DNA of 32,432 bases, from assembly GCA_947445855.1 (NCBI GenBank), contig CANFEH010000011.1, positions 1 through 32,432 of the forward strand, given 5' to 3'. The position numbers were made by a program, and so were the translations under genes. Below are positions 9,217 to 18,327 of the stretch, piece after piece; position 1 is the first letter of the stretch, and every line of letters begins with the position of its first letter. The notes below the pieces were generated by a model that worked only from the letters and a program-made list of their open reading frames with translations, was not told the origin of the DNA and made no database searches. The stretch is from Zetaproteobacteria bacterium (lineage in GTDB: Bacteria; Bdellovibrionota_B; Oligoflexia; Oligoflexales; Bog-1112).

Positions 9217-10428
9217 TTGAAGCAGAAGACGAAAACTATAGGCCTTTATTTACACATCCCTTTTTGCCGTTTTCTTTGTCATTACTGTGATTTTGTGAAA
9301 ACAGCTCGTTGGACAGGGGAGTTTGTAGATTCATATTTTAGTGCTCTTCAGAGTCATCTGGATTTTTGGATCAAAACCTTTTTGATTCCAGAGGGGTACA
9401 TGTTTGGTTCTGTTTTTGTAGGAGGGGGGACTCCAAGTCTTTTTACAAAAGAGTATGAAAATATTTTTTCTTTACTAGAGCCTTTTTTAGCAGAAGGTGC
9501 TGAGATCACTCTTGAGGCAAATCCGGATAATATGTCAGAGGAAAATCTTTGTTTTTGGAAAAGCCTTGGGTTCAATCGAATTTCTTGTGGTGTGCAGTCC
9601 TTTTCGTCTGCAGGTCTTGAAGCTTTAACGCGGAAGCATAAAGCTTCAGAGGTTCCTCTTGCTTATGAAAGGGCGAGAAAATATTTTGACTCCATAAATT
9701 TAGATCTTATCTACGGTTGGAATGGACAAACCCTTGGGGACTGGGAAAAAGAGCTTTCTCAGTTGAAGCAACTATCGCCAGATCACGCAAGCCTTTATCT
9801 TCTGACTTACGCGCCAGGAACTCCTCTTGGACGAGCTCACGAGCGAGGAAAACTGCAAGCTTCTAGTGATCAAACTTTAGAAAGTTTTTATGAAATGGCT
9901 AGATCTTCTCTAGCAGACGGAGGCTATGATCATGAAGAAGTGTCTAATTGGTCAAAAGGTGGAAAAAATTGTCGTCATAATTGGCTTTATTGGCAAGATC
10001 AGTACTACTTAGCCGTAGGAGCAGGGGCTTGTGGTTACCTCCCTTCCCGCAAGACTCCTTTTGGTCTGCGTTATCAGTACACGGGACGCGAGAAAAACTT
10101 TTGTAACCAAAAACTACCTGAAGAATGGATGAGCTGGGATGGCAAAAGTGAGCAATTAGGAGATCACTTCCAGGTAGAAGAGAGGTCTCCTTCTATTTGG
10201 CTGCTTGAGTATATTGGAGCAGGTCTTCGTTCTTCTCGTGGTGTGGATTTGGAGTTGATTCAAAAGAAAGCTGCTTATGTCTATAAATCTACATCTTTTC
10301 TTGAAGAAGCAGTGAAAGAAAATTGTTTACGACAGGAAGGGAGCAGGCTTTTGCTGTCAGAGCGAGAGTGGTTTCGTGAAAGTTCTTGGTGTTTAAAAGT
10401 GTTTGATGCTTTTTCTAAAGAACTCTAG
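9217..10428 (+). CDS. hemW: HemW-like radical SAM protein (coproporphyrinogen III oxidase-like)
   Basis: LYLHIPFCRFLCHYCDFVK (CxxxCxxC), FVGGGTPSLF, TLEANPDN, NRISCGVQSFS, INLDLIYGWNGQT. TTG start. Confidence 0.92.
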   Translation: MKQKTKTIGLYLHIPFCRFLCHYCDFVKTARWTGEFVDSYFSALQSHLDFWIKTFLIPEGYMFGSVFVGGGTPSLFTKEYENIFSLLEPFLAEGAEITLEANPDNMSEENLCFWKSLGFNRISCGVQSFSSAGLEALTRKHKASEVPLAYERARKYFDSINLDLIYGWNGQTLGDWEKELSQLKQLSPDHASLYLLTYAPGTPLGRAHERGKLQASSDQTLESFYEMARSSLADGGYDHEEVSNWSKGGKNCRHNWLYWQDQYYLAVGAGACGYLPSRKTPFGLRYQYTGREKNFCNQKLPEEWMSWDGKSEQLGDHFQVEERSPSIWLLEYIGAGLRSSRGVDLELIQKKAAYVYKSTSFLEEAVKENCLRQEGSRLLLSEREWFRESSWCLKVFDAFSKEL

Positions 10429-10664
10429 AAAAGTGGGAGCGACTTTCCCAAGAGCCGCCCTGTAGCCGTCTAGTTCTCTGAATCTATTAGTCTTTTTTTT
10501 TCTCAGAGGACTTTTCCCTACTAAGTTTCTCAAACTTATTCTAAAAGGGTTTTTTAAATTATTGTTGATTGTTCGTTTTATTGATCTAATAACACAATAA
10601 TATTGAATAAGTTCAGTGTGGTTTGTTTTTGTTATTAGAAAGTTATGAGAAGGTGAGTAGGTCT

Positions 10665-13295
10665 ATGGGAAAGTCTCTTGTTATCGTAGAGTCCCCGGCA
10701 AAAGTAAAAACTATCGGACAATTTCTTGGGAGTCAATATATTGTCAAATCTAGTGTCGGGCATATTAGGGACTTAGGGAAATCTACAGGATCCTCAAAAA
10801 CTCAGAAAAAAAATCAGAAGAAAACGGTAAGTGCAACAAAAGTTAAACAAACTGAAGCTCAGAAAGAGCAAGAAAAATATCAAAAGCTAATGGAGAAGAT
10901 GGGGATTGACCCATCTAATGGTTGGCAAGCTGCTTACGAGATTTTGCCTGGAAAAGAAAAAGTTGTGAAACAACTGCAAGAGGCAGCTGAAAAAGTAGAT
11001 ACAATCTATTTAGCAACAGATTTGGATCGCGAAGGAGAAGCAATAGCTTGGCATCTTATGCAGGCTATCGGTGGAGATAAGTCTAAGTATAAGCGTGTGA
11101 CCTTTGCTGAAATTACAAAGAAAGCTATACAAGAAGCTTTCAAATCACCTTCTACACTTAATGAAAATCGTGTTAACGCACAGCAGACAAGACGGTTTCT
11201 TGATCGTCTTGTTGGGTTTCTGATTTCTCCACTCTTGTGGAAAAAAGTTGCTAGAGGTCTTTCTGCTGGACGTGTTCAGTCTGTTGCTCTTCGTATGATT
11301 TCTGAGAGAGAGTCTGCTATTCATGCGTTTAAGCCTGAAGAATACTGGGAAGTCAAAGCAGAGCTTGAAACTTCTAAAACAGGAAAAAAGATTTTATTTC
11401 CGGTTACAAAGAAAAATGAAAAAGCTTTTAGACCTCTTTCAAAAGGAGAGTGTGACGAAGACTTGAAGGTTCTAAAAAATGCGGCTTACGAAATTAAATC
11501 GATTGAGAGAAAGCCAGGAATCTCAAAGCCAAGTGCTCCTTATATCACATCTACTTTACAACAAGCAGGTAGCTTGCGACTTCGTTATGGTGTGAAGAAA
11601 ACAATGATGGTAGCTCAGAAGCTTTATGAAGCTGGGCTTATCACTTATATGAGAACAGACTCTACAAATATTGGTGCAGAAGCTCTTCAGAATTGTCGTG
11701 ACTACATTACAGATAAGTACGGAAAATCTTATCTTCCTCACTCTGCTAATATTTACTCTAGCAAAAAAAGTGCTCAAGAAGCTCACGAAGCTATTCGTCC
11801 AACAAATCTTGATGTGAATGAAAGAGTGGTTTCAAGTCAACTCGACCAAGACGCAGGAAAACTTTATTCTCTCATTTGGAAGCAGTTTGTTGCTTCTCAA
11901 ATGAATCCTGCTTTGTATGATTTAACAAGAGTGAGTGCTGAGTGTGGCAATTATGAGCTGCGTGTAAGAGGAAGAATTCTTACTTTTGATGGTTTCTTAA
12001 AAGTTCAACCACCTGCTCTCAAAAATAAAGATAATCAAGATGTTATTCTTCCTCCTATGTCTGAAGGAGAAATTTTAAAACTGATTTCTTTAGATTCATC
12101 TCAACACTTTACAAATCCATCACCAAGATTTACAGAAGCAAGCCTTGTGCGTGAGCTTGAGAAAAAAAGTATTGGTCGTCCATCTACTTACGCTTCTATT
12201 ATTTCAACAATTCAAGAACGTGGGTACGTGAAAGTTGAGCAGAGAAGATTCTTTTGTTTGAAAATGGGTGAAGTGGTAGCTGCTCGTCTCCTTGAAAGTT
12301 TTAAGAATCTTATGAACTATGATTTCACAGCAAACTTAGAAGAAAAGCTCGATCAGATTGCTGAAGGGGATCTTGTTTGGACAGAAGTTCTTGATAAATT
12401 TTATAAAGAGCTTATCGAAACTTTAAAAGAAGCAGAAGAAAGTATGAGAAGTTCTGAACCAACTGAGGTTCCTTCCATCTCTTGCCCAAGCTGTGGCAAA
12501 ACTATGTGCTTAAGAGTAGCACGTACAGGTGTTTTTCTTGGATGTTCTGGTTACTCTCTGCCTGTTTCTGAACGGTGTACAGAGACTGTTAATTTGATTC
12601 CTGGGGAAGAAGTAGAGTCTTATTCTGATGATGAAGAAGAAGGTAATGCAGAAGAACTCCAATCTAAAAAACGTTGTAGCAAATGTGATACAGCTATGGA
12701 TGTCTACTTGATAGATGCGTTAAGACAACTCCATGTGTGTGGTAAATACCCAGATTGTTCAGGAACAGTCTTAGAAGAAGGACAGTTCCGTATTAAAGGG
12801 TATGATGGTCCACTGATTCCTTGTGATAAGTGTGATTCAGACATGCAACTCAAGTCTGGTCGTTTTGGGAAATATTTTGGCTGCACAAAAAAAGAATGTA
12901 CGAATACAAGAAAACTTCTTAAAAGTGGAGAAGCTGCTCCACCAAAATGTGATCCTATTCACATGCCAGAGCTAAAGTGTGAAAAGTCTGATGGTTATTT
13001 TGTTTTGCGAGATGGGGCTGCTGGTTTGTTTTTGGCATCTAGTGCTTTTCCAAAATCAAGAGAAACAAAGAAACCTCAAATTGCAGACCTTGTAAGACAT
13101 AAGGATAAAATTGATCCTAAGTTTCATAATTTATTGAAAGCACCAAAATTTGATCCAGACGGAAATCCAGCAATAGTGAGATTTAGTCGTAAGACAAAAG
13201 AGAACTATGTAGGTAGTATGAAGGATGATAAAATGACAAACTGGGCTGTGTTTTGGAGTGGTCGTAGTTGGACTCAAGAGGAAGCTGAAAAATGA
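10665..13295 (+). CDS. topA: DNA topoisomerase I
   Basis: MGKSLVIVESPAKVKTI, DREGEAIAW, GRVQSVALR, ITYMRTDST active-site Tyr, and three C-terminal four-Cys zinc finger-like units. ORF starts at 10623 but ATG at 10665 fits. Confidence 0.96.
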   Translation: MGKSLVIVESPAKVKTIGQFLGSQYIVKSSVGHIRDLGKSTGSSKTQKKNQKKTVSATKVKQTEAQKEQEKYQKLMEKMGIDPSNGWQAAYEILPGKEKVVKQLQEAAEKVDTIYLATDLDREGEAIAWHLMQAIGGDKSKYKRVTFAEITKKAIQEAFKSPSTLNENRVNAQQTRRFLDRLVGFLISPLLWKKVARGLSAGRVQSVALRMISERESAIHAFKPEEYWEVKAELETSKTGKKILFPVTKKNEKAFRPLSKGECDEDLKVLKNAAYEIKSIERKPGISKPSAPYITSTLQQAGSLRLRYGVKKTMMVAQKLYEAGLITYMRTDSTNIGAEALQNCRDYITDKYGKSYLPHSANIYSSKKSAQEAHEAIRPTNLDVNERVVSSQLDQDAGKLYSLIWKQFVASQMNPALYDLTRVSAECGNYELRVRGRILTFDGFLKVQPPALKNKDNQDVILPPMSEGEILKLISLDSSQHFTNPSPRFTEASLVRELEKKSIGRPSTYASIISTIQERGYVKVEQRRFFCLKMGEVVAARLLESFKNLMNYDFTANLEEKLDQIAEGDLVWTEVLDKFYKELIETLKEAEESMRSSEPTEVPSISCPSCGKTMCLRVARTGVFLGCSGYSLPVSERCTETVNLIPGEEVESYSDDEEEGNAEELQSKKRCSKCDTAMDVYLIDALRQLHVCGKYPDCSGTVLEEGQFRIKGYDGPLIPCDKCDSDMQLKSGRFGKYFGCTKKECTNTRKLLKSGEAAPPKCDPIHMPELKCEKSDGYFVLRDGAAGLFLASSAFPKSRETKKPQIADLVRHKDKIDPKFHNLLKAPKFDPDGNPAIVRFSRKTKENYVGSMKDDKMTNWAVFWSGRSWTQEEAEK

Positions 13296-14338
13296 AGAAA
13301 TTTTTTTTAAGTAGAAAATGCGTCAATCCACTTTTTATTATAGTAAGTTTATTTTTTCTTCATTCCTGTGCTAGTACTTCTCAAGGTGTCTCTTCTGCTT
13401 CTCAAGAAGTTCGAGAACCTATTTCTAATTCTGTGCCACAGAAGGTTGAGGAGAAGGAAGTTGTTTATGTTTTTGATTCTCGAGAAATAGTGAAGCTTTA
13501 TGTTGATCTTTTAAGAGAACAGGCTTCAGGAAAGAATCTACAAAGCGTGAATGTTCTCTTAAGAAAAGGAAAGAGAAATCATTTAGAACAGGCTGTTTTG
13601 GTGATTAACTTATTCCAGAACTTTCTTGTGAGCCACGCGCAGGCAGAAGATGATTTAGAGACACCTGTTAAAAAAACAAAAAGAGTGTCTTTAGCAGACT
13701 TATCCACTCTTTATAATATTGATCTCGTGGAGTTGATTGAGAATAATCCATTCTTACAGAGTGTTGAATTTTATCACCTTTTGTTAAGAGCAAAAAAGTA
13801 TGCAAGTTCAGAAGAAGCAGGTAGTTTAATCAATCATACCATTCAGAATAAATTAGATTATTTCAAAGAGTTTGTTGATTTGATCTCTTCTACGCTTAAG
13901 GAAGAAGATAGTTTTACAGAAGAAGGAGAAGAAAACGTAGGAGTCATTGAAGTAAAACGAGTAAACTTGAGAGCAAAAACTAAAGATCTTTTGACTCAAG
14001 CAGAAGAGCTTTTATCTAGAGATCGCTACACTCAGGCTATTGATCTTTTGAAGCAAGTGAAAAAAGGTGATCGTTCTTATGAGAGTGCTCAACAAAAAAT
14101 TGTATCTGTTTCTAACCGTGCTGTAGAAGACTTGCGTCGTCAAGCTGCTCTTGCATATCAAAAAGCTAATCATATTAATACAGATTTTGAAGCAAGAGGA
14201 ACCTATTTAATAGAAGCTAAGAGTTACCTAAAAAATGCTTTAGAACTTTATCCTAATGCTGAACACATCTCAAAAGTAAAACAACACCTAAAAGTGATCA
14301 ATGATAATATTGATTTTCTTCAAAAAGGCCGTCGCTAA
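13292..14338 (+). CDS. lipoprotein with TPR-like C-terminal helices
   Basis: Lipobox FLHSC; helical repeat region DLLTQAEELLSRDRYTQAIDLLKQVKKGD; ATGA overlap with topA. Confidence 0.65.
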   Translation: MKKFFLSRKCVNPLFIIVSLFFLHSCASTSQGVSSASQEVREPISNSVPQKVEEKEVVYVFDSREIVKLYVDLLREQASGKNLQSVNVLLRKGKRNHLEQAVLVINLFQNFLVSHAQAEDDLETPVKKTKRVSLADLSTLYNIDLVELIENNPFLQSVEFYHLLLRAKKYASSEEAGSLINHTIQNKLDYFKEFVDLISSTLKEEDSFTEEGEENVGVIEVKRVNLRAKTKDLLTQAEELLSRDRYTQAIDLLKQVKKGDRSYESAQQKIVSVSNRAVEDLRRQAALAYQKANHINTDFEARGTYLIEAKSYLKNALELYPNAEHISKVKQHLKVINDNIDFLQKGRR

Positions 14339-14368
14339 TTATTTTTAATGAAGTAAAGACTTGGTGTT

Positions 14369-15079
14369 ATGAGGCGATTTAAATTTTTATTTTTTCTAAC
14401 AACAGTGCTTTCCTCAAGTGTTACTTTTTTGGCTAAGGCTGGTCTTTGTTCTTCTAAAGAAGCAGTATCTGATAACATCCTAGTTGATGTTATCCTTCCT
14501 GAATCTCTACCTCTTCGTAATTTTGAAATCACTCCAGATGATACTTATGACTCCCTTGCACTTAAAATTCTAGAAAGATTAGAGAGAAAAAAAACAAAGG
14601 ATTTTTCTAGCTTACCTCTAGCAATTCAGCAAGTATTAAAGGAAAGAAAAGTCACAGAATTACCTCTTGGTCTGGATGTTTTGACAAACAAACAAAGAAG
14701 CCTCCCTATAAATGATTTTAAAACAGGAGATACTTTGTTTGCTCGTATTAGAATAGCCTTGGGAGATTCTCTGAAAGGGGCTAATTTTACAGCTGCTAAT
14801 CTTAGAAGTGCTAATTTTACAGCTGCTGATCTGAGGGATGTTAATTTTACAGAAGCTGATATTGCAGGGTCTATTTTTAGAGGTACTGATCTTAGAGGTG
14901 CTGTTCTGAAAGATACTATTCTCTACACTTCTTCTCATGATCCATCGCATCCTAGGAAGTTCTTCACAATCTCAGCTGATTTCACAAGAGCTTTTGTGTC
15001 TGCAGATCAACTTAAAAGCGCAGCTAGAGTGCTCAAAAGGCAACTGAAGCAAGCCTGTCTTATGAGCTCTGAAAAATAA
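14369..15079 (+). CDS. exported pentapeptide-repeat protein
   Basis: Signal peptide then LKGANFTAANLRSANFTAADLRDVNFTEADIAGSIFRGTDLRGAVLKDT, classical A(N/D)LxX pentapeptide repeats. Confidence 0.8.
   Translation: MRRFKFLFFLTTVLSSSVTFLAKAGLCSSKEAVSDNILVDVILPESLPLRNFEITPDDTYDSLALKILERLERKKTKDFSSLPLAIQQVLKERKVTELPLGLDVLTNKQRSLPINDFKTGDTLFARIRIALGDSLKGANFTAANLRSANFTAADLRDVNFTEADIAGSIFRGTDLRGAVLKDTILYTSSHDPSHPRKFFTISADFTRAFVSADQLKSAARVLKRQLKQACLMSSEK
14780..14857 (+). repeat. 30-nt period DNA repeat within the pentapeptide-repeat gene
   Basis: GCTAATTTTACAGCTGCT at 14780 and 14810, GTTAATTTTACAGAAGCT at 14840. Confidence 0.8.
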
Positions 15080-15089
15080 AAACACGATT

Positions 15090-15142
15090 AAAATTGCACA
15101 AAACTTCTAAAGATCCTTCAATAACTATGACGTGTTCCAGAA
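15090..15142 (-). pseudogene. relic fragment of the XRE-cupin regulator gene
   Basis: 53 nt matches 16563..16615 with 4 mismatches. Reverse complement encodes LEHVIVIEGSLEVLCN versus LEHVIVVEGSLEVLCN in the intact gene. Confidence 0.85.
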
Positions 15143-15308
15143 AATAAAATTGAAAGAATTTTCATAATGAAACGATTTAAACTTTTATTTCTTATAACAA
15201 ATCCTAAATTAAAGTGAATTAAATTTAGTTGTATAAAAAACTTGTAAGCGGTTTTTTTATATGACAGTGAAAGAGGTCTATTTTTTTTATTTTATTTAGG
15301 AGAGCACA

Positions 15309-16436
15309 GTGAAAAAACTTTTTTATTTTCATCTCATTTCTACAGTAGCATTATCTTCATTTTTTCTTAAGGCAGCTGGTAAATTTACAGTAAAGGTTGA
15401 TCCCAAAACTGGAAAGATTAGTGCTATGGGTGAAGGGTCTTTTGATTGTCATGGGTTATCAGAAGCAGAAGTCTTCGAGAGGATTCTTAATGGAAATAAA
15501 CCAAGTCAACAAAGTGGAGAAAGATTAAGTGCCAGTCAGTTGATTGAGAGAATAAACAGAGGTGACTTTTCGAGAGGAGCAGTGTCTTCTGAGGTAAGTG
15601 AAAAAAGACAAGAACAACAAAGAGAACGCGACAAAAGATTACAAGAACGACAAAGAGAACGCGAAGAAAGATTACAAGAGCAACAAAGAGAACGCGAAAA
15701 AAGATTACAAGAACAACAAAGAGAACGCGAAGAAAGAAAACAAGAATTAGAAAGAAGAAACCAAGAAAGATTAGAAGAACGACAAAGAGAAGCTGAAGAA
15801 AGAGCAAAAGCGCCAAAACTATCACAAGAAGAAATGCATGAACTAAGAATAAACCAGTCTGGAACAATGTTCTCTAAAGAACAAACAACACTAACTCCAG
15901 AAAGAAGGGCTTATCTAGACACTGTAGAAATGACACCATTGGTTGTTCAAACTTTGGATTATTATCACCTTAGACATCTAAACTCGAAAGATCCAGAAGA
16001 AAAGAAGCGAAGAGAAACTCTAAAACAAGAGATAGGACCGATTGAATTCAAAGAGGCTGGATGTTTTCAAAAATTGTTAAGGTTGCAACAAGAGAATCTT
16101 GGAAGTATTTTTGCTCCAGTACCTGTAAAGGTCGTTGAACTTCCTTTTGGAGCTGGTGAAATTAGAATTCAAAAAACTATGCGGACTTTTTTAATCACAG
16201 CTTCCTATTCTGTTGATTTTAAAATTACGGATGGTAATGATGGTAATAGGCAAGTCTATGATAGTATGTATTACAAGGATCAAAATTTCTCATTTTGCGA
16301 CGGTAATCTAAAACATCAACAAGAAAATGGATTTCTTTGTGTGACGCTCAAAGCAATAGATACATCTAAGCTTACTCTTAGTTATACTATAAAAGATGAG
16401 GCAGGAGAATCTCACAAATATTCGGTCAATTTTTAA
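15309..16436 (+). CDS. exported protein with 11-residue (hendecad) coiled-coil repeats
   Basis: GTG start after AGGAGAG RBS; signal peptide; repeated RLQEQQREREE/K; unrecognised C-terminal domain. Confidence 0.75.
   Translation: MKKLFYFHLISTVALSSFFLKAAGKFTVKVDPKTGKISAMGEGSFDCHGLSEAEVFERILNGNKPSQQSGERLSASQLIERINRGDFSRGAVSSEVSEKRQEQQRERDKRLQERQREREERLQEQQREREKRLQEQQREREERKQELERRNQERLEERQREAEERAKAPKLSQEEMHELRINQSGTMFSKEQTTLTPERRAYLDTVEMTPLVVQTLDYYHLRHLNSKDPEEKKRRETLKQEIGPIEFKEAGCFQKLLRLQQENLGSIFAPVPVKVVELPFGAGEIRIQKTMRTFLITASYSVDFKITDGNDGNRQVYDSMYYKDQNFSFCDGNLKHQQENGFLCVTLKAIDTSKLTLSYTIKDEAGESHKYSVNF
15609..15740 (+). repeat. four tandem 33-nt units encoding hendecad coiled coil
   Basis: CAAGAACAACAAAGAGAACGCGACAAAAGATTA-like units at 15609, 15642, 15675, 15708. 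Confidence 0.85.
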
Positions 16437-16442
16437 TTCGTA

Positions 16443-16976
16443 TTAAAGCGTGTAGTGAATAACGTTGTGGAAAACAGCTATGTTATTTGTTGAATTACAA
16501 TAACCGTGTTCAATGTCTGCTGAAAAGCGAATCCCTTCTCCTGCCTGAATAGAAGTCCACTTAGAATTGCATAAAACTTCTAAAGATCCTTCCACAACTA
16601 TGACGTGTTCCAGAACACCAGAAGCATGGGGAGGAGAAATGAATTTATACCCAGGTGATAGTTTTAAAATAAAAATTTCACATTTTGAAATAGGGTCAAA
16701 GTGAAAAAGAGGATTAATTTCTAATCCCTTATCACTATTCCAGTGTTGAGATCCTAAAGAAGCATTCATTGAGTTCTCTTCAAGCAGCTTGGAAAGAGGA
16801 ATTTTGAAACCATTTGCAATTTTCCATAGTGTACCAATTGTTGGACTTGATTCTTCGCGCTCAATTTGTCCCAGCATGGATTTGCTGACCCTGGTTTCTC
16901 GCGCTGCTATGTCCAAGCTCCATCCCATGGATTTTCTGAGTAATTTTAAGTTGTTTGCAATAACAGCGTCTAACAT
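16443..16976 (-). CDS. XRE-family HTH regulator with C-terminal cupin domain
   Basis: LKLLRKSMGWSLDIAARETRVSKSMLGQIEREESSPTIGTLWKIANGF (HTH_3) then cupin GVLEHVIVVEGSLEVLCNSKWTSIQAGEGIRFSADIEHGY. Confidence 0.9.
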   Translation of the reverse strand: MLDAVIANNLKLLRKSMGWSLDIAARETRVSKSMLGQIEREESSPTIGTLWKIANGFKIPLSKLLEENSMNASLGSQHWNSDKGLEINPLFHFDPISKCEIFILKLSPGYKFISPPHASGVLEHVIVVEGSLEVLCNSKWTSIQAGEGIRFSADIEHGYCNSTNNIAVFHNVIHYTL

Positions 16977-17007
16977 AGAGGTCTACTTTTTTAAGGGTAT
17001 TTATCTC

Positions 17008-17027
17008 TTGTGCGCTATTACGCACAA
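17008..17027. promoter_or_regulatory. perfect inverted repeat, candidate operator for the divergent XRE-cupin regulator
   Basis: TTGTGCG-CTATTA-CGCACAA in the divergent intergenic region. TTGTGC (17008) and TATTCT (17031) are separated by 17 bp and could form a promoter for the + strand gene. Confidence 0.65.
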
Positions 17028-17077
17028 TGCTATTCTTTATGACGTATATTACTGCTCTCGTAAACAGGAAATTTCAA

Positions 17078-17544
17078 ATGAAACTAAAAACAAGCGCCCA
17101 GAAAATTCAAGAAATCTTCACAAAAAACAAACTTGAATTTCAAGTTATAGAATTAAGTCACTCTACTCGTACAGCACAAGATGCAGCAAATGCTTTATCC
17201 TGTGAGATAGCTCAAATTGTAAAATCTCTTATTTTTTATGAAAATCTTTCAAAGAATCCAATTCTGATTTTAGCTAGTGGTATAAATAAGGTGAGCGAAA
17301 AAATAATTGAAAAAGAAATTGGAGCAAAAATATCTAAAGCAGATGCTCAGTTTGTTCGTCAAGTAACAGGATTTGCGATTGGAGGAGTTCCTCCTTTAGG
17401 ACATATTCAAAAGATTATATCGATAATGAGCTTTTTAATTGGGAGGATCTTTGGGCTGCAGCAGGGACTCCTAATGCTGTCTTTAAATTAAAAGCTCAGG
17501 ATCTCGTTCATTTAACATCTGGAAAAGTAATACCAATTACATAA
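17078..17544 (+). pseudogene. YbaK/ProX-type aminoacyl-tRNA deacylase domain gene, frameshifted
   Basis: Frame 1 reads through GFAIGGVPPLGHIQK; the expected continuation IDNELFNWEDLWAAAGTPNAVFKLKAQDLVHLTSGKVIPIT* is in another frame from 17419 to 17544. Confidence 0.85.
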
Positions 17545-17663
17545 AATAAATGCGGTTGTTGTTACTGCGTCGAAAAACGATCCTCATTTACCAAAACGTA
17601 AACTCCGGTCGTTTTTTTCCTTGTGCCTAAACCGCAATTTATTTCTGTAATTGGTATAATTAC
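17527..17663. mobile_element. MITE-like long imperfect palindrome
   Basis: Left arm GTAATACCAATTACATAAAATAAATGCGGTT (17527-17557) pairs with right arm AACCGCAATTTATTTCTGTAATTGGTATAATTAC (17630-17663). Nested inner arms: TCGAAAAACGATCC / GGTCGTTTTTTTCC and TTTAC / GTAAA. Confidence 0.85.
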
Positions 17664-17693
17664 AATCACTGCGAAATAAAAGATAATTCTTTT

Positions 17694-18203
17694 TTACAAG
17701 AGAGAAAGATAGTCTTGAGATGTAGCCTTTGGTTTCTGTTTTTTTTCTTTTACATTTAGTTTTATATCGTTCTTTAAAATTTCAGTGAGACTTTCTCCAA
17801 AAGTAACATGGTGTTTAGCATTGTTTTCTGTTATCCCAGGATGTTGAATTCTAAGGGCTCTGATAGCATCATTTGGTGTCCAAAAAAGTGGGTAACTATC
17901 TTGGCAGCTGTAAGATTCTAAAGTTTTTTTCGATTCATTGAGAACCCCTGAAAATAAAAATGGGATTCTAAGACGTTTACGCAGTTGCATGAGTTCTATG
18001 AGGAAGAATTGGTTAATGTGCTTCTCTTCTTGAAAGTCAAAGACTAGGTATTCGAGTTTAATTTGCTTAACCCAATTATGAATATTGATGACTAGACGAA
18101 CGGCTTCTTCTTCTTCTTCTTTCTTGCTATCTTGTGTGAAGAGATCTGGATTGTTTAAACTTAGGACAACTGCTCCATCAACCATCGTAGGTATTATATC
18201 CAT
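17694..18203 (-). CDS. STAS-like domain protein (putative)
   Basis: Alternating beta/alpha pattern AVVLSLNN...LEYLVFDFQEEKHINQFFLIELMQLRKRLRIPFLFSGVL...PNDAIRAL. Confidence 0.5.
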   Translation of the reverse strand: MDIIPTMVDGAVVLSLNNPDLFTQDSKKEEEEEAVRLVINIHNWVKQIKLEYLVFDFQEEKHINQFFLIELMQLRKRLRIPFLFSGVLNESKKTLESYSCQDSYPLFWTPNDAIRALRIQHPGITENNAKHHVTFGESLTEILKNDIKLNVKEKKQKPKATSQDYLSLL

Positions 18204-18327
18204 GGATTATTCCTGTTGGTTTTCACTATAAGTTTTACAACAACACAAACCAAAGTTTCATCAGTATAGGATATAATTTACTAAATTTCTTCATAAAATT
18301 CTCAAAACTGTTTAGATGGGGTGATTA

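Noticed and set aside
10429-10520. Possible hairpins after hemW (GGGA...TCCC; CTCTGA...TCAGAG)
   Set aside because: Stems are short and loops long; insufficient to call a terminator or ncRNA.
14660-14950. 96-aa minus-strand ORF with repeated SCKISTSKIS
   Set aside because: Antisense of the pentapeptide-repeat block; no independent support.
15609-15740. Regular 33-nt repeats that could suggest a CRISPR array
   Set aside because: Units are contiguous with no unique spacers and stay in frame within a signal-peptide protein; coding tandem repeat, not CRISPR.
15487-15867. 126-aa minus-strand ORF, extremely hydrophobic with repeated RVLFVVLVIF
   Set aside because: Exact antisense of the hendecad coiled-coil repeats; hydrophobicity is a by-product of Arg/Glu/Gln codons read in reverse.
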